Numbered from the stretch's first letter, positions 8,701 through 16,072 are shown. The stretch: 22,158 nt of DNA from an uncultured Micrococcales bacterium (GCA_903915555.1 CAIWTL010000619.1:1-22158); one strand, 5' to 3'. Translations and numbers: made by a program. Notes: generated by a model not told the origin, from the sequence alone.

Positions 8701-9241
8701 CGTCGTCCACGTCGTGGGTGGAGAGGGTGCCGTCACCGAGCCACACGTGCATCCGGCGCGGGAGCGGATGGCCCAGGCGCGCGAGTTGCTCCGAGTACGC
8801 CGCGAGCTGCAGCAGGGCGCTGGGCTTGGCGCTGCGTGCGAGTTTGGCGTCGTAGACCTCGTAGCCATCGGCGCCCCTGATGACGAAGTCGGCCAGTCCC
8901 AGGAACTCCTCGTCGAAGAAGCACGCCTGGAAGACGACGTCGACACCGGCGTCGAGCGCCCGCCGGGTCTCGGCGGCGGCCTCACGGTACGCCGCCCGGG
9001 ACGGGGCCGGCCGCCGGATCTCGACGACCGAGTCGTGCTTCGCCCGCAGTTCGGCCAGGATGCGCTCCTCGTGGAGGTCCCCGTGACGCTTGGCCAGCTG
9101 CAGCATCACAGGGGACTCCGCGGGGGTGACGCTGATCAGCCCTGCGCTGGTGGTGATGTCCAGCGCGATGCGGTGGTCACAGGACATCTGGGCGGTGAGG
9201 TCCTTGGCGCTGTGGATCCATCCCCCGTCGAGAAACTGCAT
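5744..9241 (-). CDS. TM0106-family RecB-like nuclease fused to superfamily 1 helicase
   Basis: A protein of 1165 residues; the ATG at 9239-9241 follows GGAAGGA. Three parts are visible. First, a PD-(D/E)XK RecB/Cas4-like nuclease (1-230) with Asp 118, Asp-Ala-Lys 131-133 and QLAAY 145-149; Cys 21 with Cys 214, 217 and 223 fits the four-cysteine iron-sulfur site of AddB/Cas4-type nucleases. Second, an RNase-H-like exonuclease domain (about 320-510) with DMEGD 325-329 and YNEVD 495-499. Third, an SF1 helicase (about 755-1130): GPPGAGKT 778-785, DEAGQ 885-889, GDPQQLP 909-915, DRFQGQE 1068-1074 and NVALSRA 1104-1110. All main catalytic motifs look intact. The protein likely unwinds and cuts DNA or RNA-DNA substrates in repair or defence. 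Its promoter carries the PafBC-like motif, which favours repair. Confidence 0.9.
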   Translation of the reverse strand: MQFLDGGWIHSAKDLTAQMSCDHRIALDITTSAGLISVTPAESPVMLQLAKRHGDLHEERILAELRAKHDSVVEIRRPAPSRAAYREAAAETRRALDAGVDVVFQACFFDEEFLGLADFVIRGADGYEVYDAKLARSAKPSALLQLAAYSEQLARLGHPLPRRMHVWLGDGTLSTHDVDDVLPKLHVVRADLMAQLSAEPAPPVPLWGEKRGACSACVWSDHCQDGRVAERDLSLVAGMRAQQRLALRAAGIRTVEQLGAAGPDERPDRMGEASFDRLRHQARLQADQHRSRNAENPDGIVVAEQFSPDGLRLMPPPSPGDVWFDMEGDPFAGGGAGLEYLFGYVTVDEGGDDDPRFTPLWAHDAVAEKATFERFVDRMQERIGQWPDMHIYHYAPYEPTSLKRLAGVYGTREDVIDDWLRGGRLVDLMKVFKGSFRVSQDSYSIKKLEPLYGLVREQDVVTAGDSVADYGSYLAHVAADEPVEAQAKLAGIAQYNEVDCVSTLRLDRWLRPSWEAVRVLDAVDAPPVGASAGAAAGRAPRSSTADDDLADLVADVPPTDRDADQQSRALVYAGLGFFRRESRPQWWAHFDRLDAPGEDWEVDREVLVVEGGVAEAWVPKRKYRYRELALDLAEDGLVEYAPGDQVCLVYDDPPAGVVTGQAGGRGWTEATVVSHEGPTLRVSGEGHTLAYSAFDTLPSAVFPQPVVRIGNVESQVRQFAEMWQRERPGAPSRAVVDILRRAEPRLRGGGTLPRTDDRAADILAAVRQLDDSYLAVQGPPGAGKTHIAAEVIDALVADGWRIGVVAQSHKAVENVLDKAIELGVPADRVAKKPKKRSGADKPYYTQQPEQLLQRSPRGVLVGGTAWQFTGKAIADELPLDLLIVDEAGQYSLGFLLSLWGSARNLLLLGDPQQLPQVSQGTHPEPVDESALAWLAAGAEVLPERFGYFLDRTRRMHPALTEVVSRLSYARRLESHDCVLDRRLAGVVPGVHPVVVQHSGNTVRSDEEVRAVVDLVARHIGAQWTDTDGTRPLGPDDILVVAPYNAQVDAIRAALREAGLPGVPVGTVDRFQGQEAPVVIVSMTTSSREDVRRGFGFVLSRNRLNVALSRAQWAAYLVFSPALGAHDPATAGELELLGAFLGVVGGRSSSPPDTVDRGLWQGGATQ

Positions 9242-9281
9242 CCTGGTCCTTCCCGTCTACGGGCGGTGCTGCGGTGGTGAC

Positions 9282-9304
9282 AGGATGCCCCCTGACACCG
9301 ACAC
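9282..9304 (-). promoter_or_regulatory. PafBC/RecA-NDp-like promoter motif of the helicase-nuclease
   Basis: Read on the minus strand: GTGTCGGTG, eight bases, CATCCT. Compared with TTGTCRGTG-N8-TAnnnT, only the first base of the nonamer and the first base of the hexamer differ. The hexamer is about 40 bp before the start codon at 9241. A flanking direct repeat, CCCCCTGAC, occurs twice on the plus strand (from 9288 and about 9309). Confidence 0.5.
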
Positions 9305-9333
9305 AAATCCCCCTGACGTGACCGGCGGACACT

Positions 9334-9858
9334 TCAGCGCAGGGTGTCGTCCACCACGGCCGCAGTCAGGATGTAGGCGGTGTGGCTGCCGAGCGCGCTG
9401 ATCATGACGTCGGCCGGCCACCGCCAGGGCGGCGGGGTGTGCCCCAGCAGGGGGAATGCACTGAACGTCATGGTGAGCAGGGCGCCGCCGAACAGCGCCG
9501 TCGCCGCCGGCTCGGGGAGCCGTTTCCGCAACCACACGTGGGCGATCCCGAAGGCCGAGCCGTACGACCAGCGCAGCGCCAGGGTGATCCCGCCGGCCTG
9601 TCGGTTGGTGATGGCGGGCAGGTGCAGGATCGACGCGACGATCTGGCCGGGCACCACGCTGTCGTCGTAGTCCAGGCCCTCGTCGGACCACAGACCCTCG
9701 ACGGGAGTCCCGTCCTCCAGTGTCGCCGCGCCTGTGTAATGACCCCGCCGCAGGGTGCGTTCCGCGTGGTACCACAACGCCATGGCCGCGGTCCCCGCTG
9801 CGCCGGCCAGCACTCCGCGCGCCAGCCAGGGCACCTTCGGTCTCTCACCGTGACTCAT
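9334..9858 (-). CDS. Small four-helix membrane protein, hypothetical
   Basis: A protein of 174 residues from the ATG at 9856-9858; no strong ribosome site is visible upstream (ATCATCGGCGCC), so the start is the best of the available codons, not proven. Hydrophobic segments lie at about 10-28 (ARGVLAGAAGTAAMALWYHAE), 87-105, 116-136 and 145-166. Between the first two is a polar loop of about 50 residues with DDSVVPGQIVASILHLP. This looks like a small integral membrane protein found in actinobacteria, without recognisable catalytic residues. It lies upstream of the helicase gene on the same strand, with a 92-bp gap that contains the helicase promoter motif, so it is probably a separate transcript. 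A perfect palindrome sits about 40 bp upstream of its start. Confidence 0.65.
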   Translation of the reverse strand: MSHGERPKVPWLARGVLAGAAGTAAMALWYHAERTLRRGHYTGAATLEDGTPVEGLWSDEGLDYDDSVVPGQIVASILHLPAITNRQAGGITLALRWSYGSAFGIAHVWLRKRLPEPAATALFGGALLTMTFSAFPLLGHTPPPWRWPADVMISALGSHTAYILTAAVVDDTLR

Positions 9859-9897
9859 GGCGCCGATGATGGCGCACTGAGCGCGGATTCGCTCATC

Positions 9898-9910
9898 GTC
9901 GGCAGCCGAC
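9898..9910. promoter_or_regulatory. Palindrome upstream of the small membrane protein gene
   Basis: GTCGGC, one base, GCCGAC: a perfect 6-bp inverted repeat 40 bp before the start codon at 9858, in a 101-bp gap between two minus-strand genes. It could be an operator. The one-base spacing makes an RNA hairpin unlikely. Confidence 0.25.
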
Positions 9911-9959
9911 CGGGCGACGGGGAGGGGCGACCATCGGGGATGGCCCTGCGCCGCGCTCC

Positions 9960-11159
9960 CTAGCCGCGGACCGTCACCGTGCGGCTGAACACGCGGGCGC
10001 CGCTGCTGATCACGACCGTCACCGCCGGGACGGACTTCTTGAGCTTGGCCCTGAGGACCACCCGTGCGGTTCCCATACGCTTCAGTTTCGTGGTGTCCGT
10101 GGCGACCCGTCGGCTCCCCACGACCATCTGTCCCTTGACCGTGCACTTGCCGGAACACCGCGTCGAGAAGGTCAGACCCTTGCGGATCTGCGCGAGGGAG
10201 GCCGATGTCGGTCCCTTGACCGCGAGCGTGGAGCGGGGACCGGGGTTCGGGGCCGGGTTCGGTCCAGGGTCGGGTCCTGGATTCGGCCCCGGGTCGGGTG
10301 CGGGTCTGCTGGGGGCGGCCGCCCCGCTGAAGACGGGGTTGATGCCGCCGGCCGCGAGGGTGGTGATCGTGCCCGGACACGCCTCACCGTTCGCGCCGGC
10401 GGGCACGGTCACCGCGGCGACCTTCGCGCCGCCATTGTCGCTCCAGGCCACGCGGCTCCCGTCGGGTGAGACCGACGGCGTCATGGGTTCGGTGCTGGAG
10501 GCGACGGCGCAGACAGCACCGACCCCGACGCCCGGCACCAGATCACCGGTCATCCTCGCCACGTACACCGTGCTTCTGTCGGTCGACTCCTCGCCGATGG
10601 CGTACGCCAGGACGTTGCCGGTGCGTGAGAACGACGCAGAGCTGAGGACGTATCCCTCGTTCGCGTCGACCACCTCGACGGCCTCGAGGGGCAGCCGCCA
10701 GGCGAGGGTCTCGAGCCACCGTCCGTACTGGTCGGTGAGCAGCATGTCGTTCGCGGCGGCACCGGGCGCCCGGGTGGTCAGCCAACTGGGCCGGTAACTG
10801 CCCACCGCACGCAGCTCGTCCATGATGACGCCCGGGCTCGCGGCGGACGTGAGGGCAGTGGTCACTGTGGTTCCGGCCGTCCCCGACCCGATGTTCGTGC
10901 ACATGTACTCGTGGGCGATGACCTCGCCCCGTGGGTCGATACGGGTGGCGCCGAAGGAGGTGGGCAACTGGCCGAAGGCACCACACGTCCTCAACTGCAG
11001 CGGCCCTGTGCGCTGGACCGCGCCATCGGCCCCCAGCACCCGAATCTGCGTTCCGGATCCGGCCCCCAGACCCGCGCCGTAGATCACGGCGATGGTGCCG
11101 TTGTCCGCCTGTGAGGGGCCGTAGTAGCGCACTCCCCCGGGCACTCCGTCGGTGGTCAA
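9960..11159 (-). CDS. Secreted beta-propeller (TolB/WD40-like) protein with Pro-rich linker and C-terminal domain
   Basis: The longest intact frame (399 residues) begins at a TTG at 11157-11159, but the same frame stays open upstream and encodes a first propeller strand (ITYTEGGNVWIASPDGG) and a signal-peptide core. The real gene therefore begins near 11310 and is interrupted by a single-base indel (see 11160-11310). Propeller-type repeats such as GNVLAYAIGEES and SPDGSRVAWSDNGGAKVAAV occupy residues 1-270. Residues about 284-306 form a linker of repeated Pro-Asn/Asp-Pro-Gly units. The last 90 residues are a lysine-rich, beta-predicted domain with one CSGKC pair. Exported propellers of this type often bind ligands or peptides; no enzyme site is seen. 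The gene starts 36 bp after the TPR gene. Confidence 0.7.
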   Translation of the reverse strand: MTTDGVPGGVRYYGPSQADNGTIAVIYGAGLGAGSGTQIRVLGADGAVQRTGPLQLRTCGAFGQLPTSFGATRIDPRGEVIAHEYMCTNIGSGTAGTTVTTALTSAASPGVIMDELRAVGSYRPSWLTTRAPGAAANDMLLTDQYGRWLETLAWRLPLEAVEVVDANEGYVLSSASFSRTGNVLAYAIGEESTDRSTVYVARMTGDLVPGVGVGAVCAVASSTEPMTPSVSPDGSRVAWSDNGGAKVAAVTVPAGANGEACPGTITTLAAGGINPVFSGAAAPSRPAPDPGPNPGPDPGPNPAPNPGPRSTLAVKGPTSASLAQIRKGLTFSTRCSGKCTVKGQMVVGSRRVATDTTKLKRMGTARVVLRAKLKKSVPAVTVVISSGARVFSRTVTVRG

Positions 11160-11310
11160 CTGCTTCTTGACCCCCCCGTCCGGGGAGGCGATCCAGACGT
11201 TGCCGCCCTCCGTGTAGGTGATGGCGTCGGCGCCGGCGGGGGCCGCCGTGGACAGAAGCAGGCCGACCGCCAGCGGAAGTGCCGCCGCGGCTGAAGGAAC
11301 TCCGACTCAC
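11160..11310 (-). pseudogene. Frameshifted 5' end and signal peptide of the beta-propeller gene
   Basis: On the minus strand a GTG at 11308-11310 starts MSRSSFSRG. Moving forward one base at CGCGGCGGC (about 11282-11287) continues as ALPLAVGLLLSTAAPAGADA and then ITYTEGG in the propeller frame. Together these form a textbook Sec signal peptide: arginines 3 and 8, a hydrophobic core and a GADA cleavage site. In the propeller frame itself the only upstream ATG (11310-11312) is followed at once by TGA. One extra base in a GC-rich triplet run explains everything; it may be a mutation or a sequence error. Confidence 0.6.
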
Positions 11311-11346
11311 ATGCCGTCAGACTACGAGGACCACATCAAGATCTAC

Positions 11347-12834
11347 TCAAGAAGATTCGTGGGCCGTGCCCGGGAAGGGCGGGGTCTCCTTCCGGCGCTC
11401 TGTCGGCAGCGGGCCCGGGAGGAAGAACTGCGAGAGCTCCCTGGCCTGGTCCACCGCACCGTGAGCCAGGTAGAGCGCGACGGCGTGCGCCAACTCCTGC
11501 CGGCCGGCGCGCTCGTCGCTGTCCAGCAGATAGCGGCCGCGGACCTCGAAGACGAGGGCGGTCACCCGGTCGAAGTCCTCGTCGGTGATCTGTTCCAAGG
11601 CTTCCTCCGCGACCTCGAATGCCTCATCCCTGCGCGTCGACGCCCACAGGCCGAAGGCGAGCAGGGCGAGGATGTGCACGCGGGGCGATCGCACGGATTC
11701 ACCGTTCACATCCGCCGCGGAGTCCTTCCAGCGCTGCCCGACCTCGACGACGCGGTCCCACTCCTCGGCCGCACCCAGGTTGTCCATGCGGCGCATGACC
11801 GCCCAGGCCTCACCCTCCGGGCTGCCTTCCTGCCGCGCGTCGATCGCGAGGCGGGCGTTGATGGCCTCGGCCTCGCCGTAGCGGCCCAGGACGTGCAGCC
11901 GGACGGCACGGAGGAACTCGCACTCCCGGGCCTCGTGATCCCACCCGTTGGCATCGAACATGACCCGTGCCTCCACGAAGGCGTCCAACGCCTCGCGGTC
12001 CCGCCCCATCAGGGCCAGTGCCTGGCCGCGGACCCGTGCTGCCCGGGCGACCCCGACGGCGTCGTCCTTCTCCCGGAACCTCGCCCGGACCCTGTCCGCG
12101 AAAGCGAGGGCCTCGTCGGCCTCCTGGCGCGCGATGTGGGTCTCGGCCAGACGCTGCTCGGCCATCGCCTCATCCACGTCGGTGTGGGTGGTTCCCGCGA
12201 GCACGTAGCAGTTGGTGGCGAGTTCCAGGGCCTCGTCGTAGCGGCCCAGGTACATGCACACCCGATGGGCGAACTCGTCGACCTCGGCCACCCCCGACGG
12301 CATCTCCGCCCTGCGGAAGCGGTCCCGCGCGCGGGCGCTCTCGGCCAGCGCCTCCTCCTCACGGTCGAGTTGGTACAGGGCCTTGGCGCGCTGGAGACTG
12401 AGGTTGGCCACGCCGACCTCGTTGTCGTCGGCCTCGGCGACGGTCAGACCGTTGTCCGCCACAGCGAGCATCTCGTCCCACTTGCCCTGGACCCGCAACG
12501 AGTCGGCGAGCGCCCACAGTGACGCCGCCACCCGGTCGTCCCAGCCGGCGTCCCGGAAGAGGTCCGCGGCGGCCCCGTGGGCCTCCGCAGCCGCAGCGGG
12601 CTCGTGGTCGCTGAACAGGACGCGTCCCAACTGGTCCATCGCCCGGCCCGCCAGGGCGGCATCGCCGATCTCACGCCCCACGTCGGCCGCGGTCTGCAGC
12701 AGGGAGGCGGCGGCCGAGAGATCCCGCACGTCGATCTTGCGGTCCGCCAGCTCCAGGAGCAGGTTGGCGCGCTCTTCGCCCTCGGCGTGGCCCAACTGGG
12801 TCCACAGTTCCGCTTCGCTGATCTGTTCCGACAT
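11347..12834 (-). CDS. Tetratricopeptide-repeat protein
   Basis: A protein of 495 residues from the ATG at 12832-12834, preceded by CAGGAGAT at good spacing; a longer frame reaching 12999 would read through the promoter motif. The whole sequence is alpha-helical with repeated helix pairs of the TPR kind, for example LLLELADRKIDVRDLSAAAS, AMDQLGRVLFSDHEPAAAAE, QRAKALYQLDREEEALAES and VRGQALALMGRDREALDAF. It is strongly acidic and has no signal peptide, membrane helix or enzymatic domain, so it is probably a cytoplasmic scaffold or adaptor. The gene has its own promoter region with a PafBC-like motif and is divergent from the DUF2252 gene. The beta-propeller gene follows after 36 bp and may be co-transcribed. 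Confidence 0.8.
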   Translation of the reverse strand: MSEQISEAELWTQLGHAEGEERANLLLELADRKIDVRDLSAAASLLQTAADVGREIGDAALAGRAMDQLGRVLFSDHEPAAAAEAHGAAADLFRDAGWDDRVAASLWALADSLRVQGKWDEMLAVADNGLTVAEADDNEVGVANLSLQRAKALYQLDREEEALAESARARDRFRRAEMPSGVAEVDEFAHRVCMYLGRYDEALELATNCYVLAGTTHTDVDEAMAEQRLAETHIARQEADEALAFADRVRARFREKDDAVGVARAARVRGQALALMGRDREALDAFVEARVMFDANGWDHEARECEFLRAVRLHVLGRYGEAEAINARLAIDARQEGSPEGEAWAVMRRMDNLGAAEEWDRVVEVGQRWKDSAADVNGESVRSPRVHILALLAFGLWASTRRDEAFEVAEEALEQITDEDFDRVTALVFEVRGRYLLDSDERAGRQELAHAVALYLAHGAVDQARELSQFFLPGPLPTERRKETPPFPGTAHESS

Positions 12835-12864
12835 GGGCCCCCATCTCCTGTGATTCATGTCGAC

Positions 12865-12887
12865 AGCGTCGGGGCACTGTCCGACAC
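12865..12887 (-). promoter_or_regulatory. PafBC/RecA-NDp-like promoter motif of the TPR gene
   Basis: Read on the minus strand: GTGTCGGAC, eight bases, GACGCT, the same layout as upstream of the NYN and helicase genes. The hexamer is about 30 bp before the start codon at 12834. As at 2458, the GTCGG-N8-CCGAC core is palindromic. Confidence 0.4.
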
Positions 12888-12957
12888 AACCCTGTCGTCC
12901 CCGACGCGGGGATGCCACCGCGCGGTCCCAGGTGGGCCCGAGGCGATGCGCCGCCGC

Positions 12958-12991
12958 GATGCTCCGGTGGTCACTCCGCCACCGCAGCATC
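12958..12991. promoter_or_regulatory. Inverted repeat upstream of the DUF2252 gene
   Basis: GATGCTCCGGTGG (12958-12970) and CCACCGCAGCATC (12979-12991) are complementary at 12 of 13 positions around an eight-base spacer. The repeat lies 79 bp before the DUF2252 start, in the 235-bp divergent region shared with the TPR gene. It could be an operator or an RNA hairpin in the leader. Nothing else clear is seen in this region apart from the minus-strand promoter motif. Confidence 0.35.
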
Positions 12992-13069
12992 GTGCCCATG
13001 CACCATGATCAGGAGATGACGGCAGACCGGGAACGTCCCGAAGGGGATCGCGACGCGACGGAGGAAACG

Positions 13070-14410
13070 ATGGAGCAGGGGCAACGGAGCCTTCCCCGCC
13101 GGGCGGAACGGCAGCGGGTGGGACGCGAGCACCGGCGGACGACCCCCCTGGAGTCGTTGGCGGAAGTCCCGGCCGAGCGTGCCGATCCGGTGCGGATCCT
13201 CGCCGAGCAGGAAGCCCAGCGGGTCCCGGATCTGATCAGCCTGCGCAGGGAACGCATGACCGCCGACCCCTTCGCATTCCTACGCGGGTCGGCGGCGGTG
13301 ATGGCGGCGGATCTGGCGCGCACACCGAACAGCGGCATCACCGTCCAGTTGTGCGGCGATGCCCACCTGGCCAACTTCGGGATGTTCGCCTCCCCGGAAC
13401 GTCGGCTGATGTTCGACCTGAACGACTTCGACGAGACCCATCCCGGGCCCTTCGAGTGGGACGTCAAGCGGCTCGCAGCGAGCGCAGCCGTCGCCGCATT
13501 GGGCAACGGCGCGACGCGCAAAGAGGCCAGGCGCTGCGCGCGGGCGTCCGCCCATGCCTACCGGGTGACGATGGCCGCTCTCCTGGGGGTCCCCACCCTG
13601 GACGTGTGGTTCCTGCAGTTCGGGCTCGACGACATGGGAGCCGTGTTGGGGCGGTCCACGTTGCGTAAGACCGTCGAGCTGGCGGGCGACAGGTCCCGGC
13701 GGCGCACCGGGGCGTCGGCGGTCCGGAAGTTGACCGAGCGCCGGGGGGCCGGGCGCCGGTTCCGGGAGGACCCTCCGCTCCTGGTGCGGGCGCCGGCCGA
13801 TCAGCAGCAGGCTGTGATGGACGAGGCCGGAACGATCCTCGACCGGTATCTGGCGACCCTGCCACCGGACCGCGTCGAGCTGCTCGAGCGGTTCGCACTC
13901 GTCGACGTCGCCCACAAGGTGGTGGGTGTCGGCAGCGTGGGGACGCTGGCGGCCGTGATGCTGCTCGAGACCGGTGACGGCGAACCGCTGATCCTGCAGG
14001 CCAAGCAGGCGACGGCGTCGGTGCTGGAGCCCCACACGTCCCCGAGCCGGTTCGCCAACTCCGGCGAGCGTGTGGTGGTCGGACAGCGGCTCATGCAGGC
14101 CTCGGGCGACCCGTTCCTGGGATGGAGCCGCAGCACGACCGACCCGGCCTATGACTTCTACGTGCGCCAGTTGCGGGACATGAAGGGCTCCATCGACGCC
14201 GTCGGCCTCTCCGCAAAGGCCCTGGCGGACTACGTGGCGATCTGCGGGGGTGTCCTGGCCAGGGCCCATGCACGCGCCGGTGACCCGGCGGAGATCAGCG
14301 GGTACCTCGGCGACAGCGACCGGTTCGACAAGGCCGTCGCACACTTCGCGATGTCCTACGCAGGGATCACCGACGAGGACCTGGGGGCCCTGCGCCACGC
14401 GTCGCCGTGA
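13070..14410 (+). CDS. DUF2252 family protein
   Basis: A protein of 446 residues from the ATG at 13070-13072, chosen because GGAGG lies about six bases upstream; in-frame ATGs at 12998 and 13016 would add 18-24 residues and have poorer sites. Family hallmarks are present: an N-terminal RPDP-like segment (ADPVRILAEQEAQRVPDLISLRRERM), PFAFLRGSAAVMAADL at about 67-82, CGDAHLANFG at 95-104 and FDLNDFDET at 115-123. The GDAHxxN and N-D-F-D pair resemble catalytic-loop motifs of aminoglycoside-phosphotransferase-like kinases, so a kinase-related fold is possible, but the activity of the family is not established. The length is usual for the family. It is monocistronic, followed by hairpins and then the riboswitch operon. 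Confidence 0.85.
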   Translation: MEQGQRSLPRRAERQRVGREHRRTTPLESLAEVPAERADPVRILAEQEAQRVPDLISLRRERMTADPFAFLRGSAAVMAADLARTPNSGITVQLCGDAHLANFGMFASPERRLMFDLNDFDETHPGPFEWDVKRLAASAAVAALGNGATRKEARRCARASAHAYRVTMAALLGVPTLDVWFLQFGLDDMGAVLGRSTLRKTVELAGDRSRRRTGASAVRKLTERRGAGRRFREDPPLLVRAPADQQQAVMDEAGTILDRYLATLPPDRVELLERFALVDVAHKVVGVGSVGTLAAVMLLETGDGEPLILQAKQATASVLEPHTSPSRFANSGERVVVGQRLMQASGDPFLGWSRSTTDPAYDFYVRQLRDMKGSIDAVGLSAKALADYVAICGGVLARAHARAGDPAEISGYLGDSDRFDKAVAHFAMSYAGITDEDLGALRHASP

Positions 14411-14418
14411 GGGGTGTC

Positions 14419-14474
14419 TCGCCTCTCACGCGAGTCCCTCGCCCTCAAGAGTTGATCAAGAGAACCGGCGAGGG
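14419..14474 (+). terminator. Tandem hairpins after DUF2252, likely terminator
   Basis: CTCGC (14419-14423) pairs with GCGAG (14430-14434). CCCTCGCC (14436-14443) then pairs with GGCGAGGG (14467-14474); its loop contains the palindrome TTGATCAA. The hairpins start nine bases after the stop of the DUF2252 gene. They may end that transcript before the promoter of the next operon. Confidence 0.4.
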
Positions 14475-14523
14475 GGAATGATCTCCGAAGCGGCGGAGTT
14501 GTAGGTTTATGTAGGAGCTTGGC

Positions 14524-14613
14524 GGCTCCATGATCACGAAGGCAGTCCACAGGCCCGGGCTGACTGCCTGGCAACCGCGCCACCCGCACGGTGCCTCCCG
14601 GAGACGATCAGCC
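14524..14613 (+). ncRNA. SAM-I/SAM-IV-type riboswitch aptamer candidate
   Basis: Core elements of the SAM-I/SAM-IV clan occur in order: GGCT of P1 (14524), CATGATCAC, a P2 stem GGCAG/CTGCC (14541-14545 with 14563-14567) whose loop holds CCCGGG, GGCAACC (14570-14576), a P3 hairpin ACCG/CGGT, GGTGCC, then CCCGG able to form a pseudoknot with the P2 loop, GAGACGATC, and AGCC closing P1 (14610-14613). The P1 3' strand overlaps a CCCCC/GGGGG hairpin (14612-14623) placed before the ribosome site GAGGG (14636-14640), a plausible expression platform controlling the ATG at 14648. In actinobacteria such switches normally precede methionine or SAM metabolism genes; here the next gene is an LRV-repeat protein. 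Identification is by eye. Confidence 0.65.
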
Positions 14614-14647
14614 CCCACGGGGGAAGCACGGTAACGAGGGAACACAC

Positions 14648-16072
14648 ATGACTGCTGTCGATGACATCTGCGATACGGGCTCCAGTGGAGACTTCTACGA
14701 CACCGAGCCGCCGGAGGCGGCGGAGACCCGTCGGCGGATAGCCCGGGTCCGGGCGATGCTGGAGGCACCGACCGCCACCGGGGCGGACGCCGTCGAAGCG
14801 GCTGCCGACCCCAACCCCGCGGTCCGCCGCGCGGCGTTGTTGCACCGGCTCTGCCCCGACGTCGTCCGTCGGTCTGCGATGACCGCGGATCCGGACCCGG
14901 ACGTCAGGGCGGCACTCGTCCGGGAAGCACCCGTCGGGCAGATCCCCCACACCGAGCTCTGCGACGACGTGTGGCAGGTCAGGCTGGTCCTGGCCGAACG
15001 TGGGGACACGCCACACGACTGGCGGAGGAGGACCGCGGTCCATGACATCGACGGAATGGTCCGCCGCGCGGCCCTGGGCCGCCTGGATCCGTTGGACGAC
15101 GCCACCCTGTGGGACGTCCTGTACCGGGGACACCTCGGTGACTGCACCCACCTGCTGGGGCGGCCCTCCCTGTTCGGGCGAGCGACCGTCGAACAGGTCC
15201 TGGCCATCCCCCACGCGACACTCAGGGCCCAAGTGGCCTGTCGGCAGGATCTCACCGGCGAGGTCATCACCGCTCTCGGGCTGGGGGATCCCGCGGCGGA
15301 GGTGCGTCGACATGCCATCTCCAATCCGCTCTTCCCCACCCGGTATCTCCACGACGCCTTCCGAGACGAGGAGCCCGGGCCGCGGGCGGCGGCCGTCCTC
15401 AGGGCTCCGTCGAAGGACCCGATGCTGTGGGACTCCCGTTTCGACCCCGCGACCGAGGTGCGGCTCGCGGCACTCACCCACGCCGATCTTCCCCTGGAGG
15501 TCCTCGAATACCTGGCGGACGACGAGGACTCGACGGTCCAACTCGAGGTAGCCGGACACGCGAACTGCCCCGGGTCGGCCCTCCATCGGTTGGCCCGCCA
15601 CCGGTCGGCTTCGGTCCGGGAGGCTGCCGTCACCCATGCGAACTGTCCCCGTGCCGCCCTCGACCGCGCCTGCTCGGACGCCGAGGATCGGGTCGTGCTG
15701 GCCGCACTTCGGAATCCCGGCCGACCGTCACCCTCAGCCATCCTCGCCAGCCTCGGCGGGCGCCCCCCCTCCGCGGTCGATACCCGGGACGACAGCCACA
15801 TCCGGGCGATCCGGAAGGAGGCGCTCCAGGCTCTGGCGGCCTGCGACTGGTGCGATCTCGTTCCCCTGCCGCTGACGGAACTGTCCGAGCGCGATCTGCG
15901 GCTGGTCCTGACGCGGCATCTGGCGGAGGCGGCCCGCGACTCGGTGGCAGCGGTACGGATGGCAGTGGCGACGCATCCCGACCTGGCTGCGGCCGAGATG
16001 ACGCTCCTGTCCGCCGACCCCGATCCCACGATCCGTGAGGCCGTCAGCCGGCGACTCCTGGAATCACTGTGA
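14648..16072 (+). CDS. Variant leucine-rich repeat (LRV)/HEAT-like repeat protein
   Basis: A protein of 474 residues from the ATG at 14648, seven bases after GAGGG. After a short acidic N-terminus, nearly the whole chain consists of repeats with the LRV pattern of D-(P/x)-D-x-x-VRxxAxxHxNCPxxxL. Clear units start at about 52 (AADPNPAVRRAAL), 79 (TADPDPDVRAALV), 264 (RFDPATEVRLAALTHADLP), 292, 317 (ARHRSASVREAAVTHANCP), 343 and 455 (SADPDPTIREAV). These form alpha-helical superhelices used for protein binding. The N-terminal iron-sulfur cysteine cluster of classic LRV protein is absent. Its stop overlaps the next start (GTGA). As first gene after the riboswitch candidate it probably serves the MoxR-VWA pair as adaptor or client recogniser; that role is inferred. 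Confidence 0.75.
   Translation: MTAVDDICDTGSSGDFYDTEPPEAAETRRRIARVRAMLEAPTATGADAVEAAADPNPAVRRAALLHRLCPDVVRRSAMTADPDPDVRAALVREAPVGQIPHTELCDDVWQVRLVLAERGDTPHDWRRRTAVHDIDGMVRRAALGRLDPLDDATLWDVLYRGHLGDCTHLLGRPSLFGRATVEQVLAIPHATLRAQVACRQDLTGEVITALGLGDPAAEVRRHAISNPLFPTRYLHDAFRDEEPGPRAAAVLRAPSKDPMLWDSRFDPATEVRLAALTHADLPLEVLEYLADDEDSTVQLEVAGHANCPGSALHRLARHRSASVREAAVTHANCPRAALDRACSDAEDRVVLAALRNPGRPSPSAILASLGGRPPSAVDTRDDSHIRAIRKEALQALAACDWCDLVPLPLTELSERDLRLVLTRHLAEAARDSVAAVRMAVATHPDLAAAEMTLLSADPDPTIREAVSRRLLESL

Noticed and set aside
10233..10312. GC-rich near-repeats that could suggest a tandem repeat element
   Set aside because: They encode the Pro-Gly-Asn/Asp linker of the beta-propeller protein, so the repeat is explained by coding.
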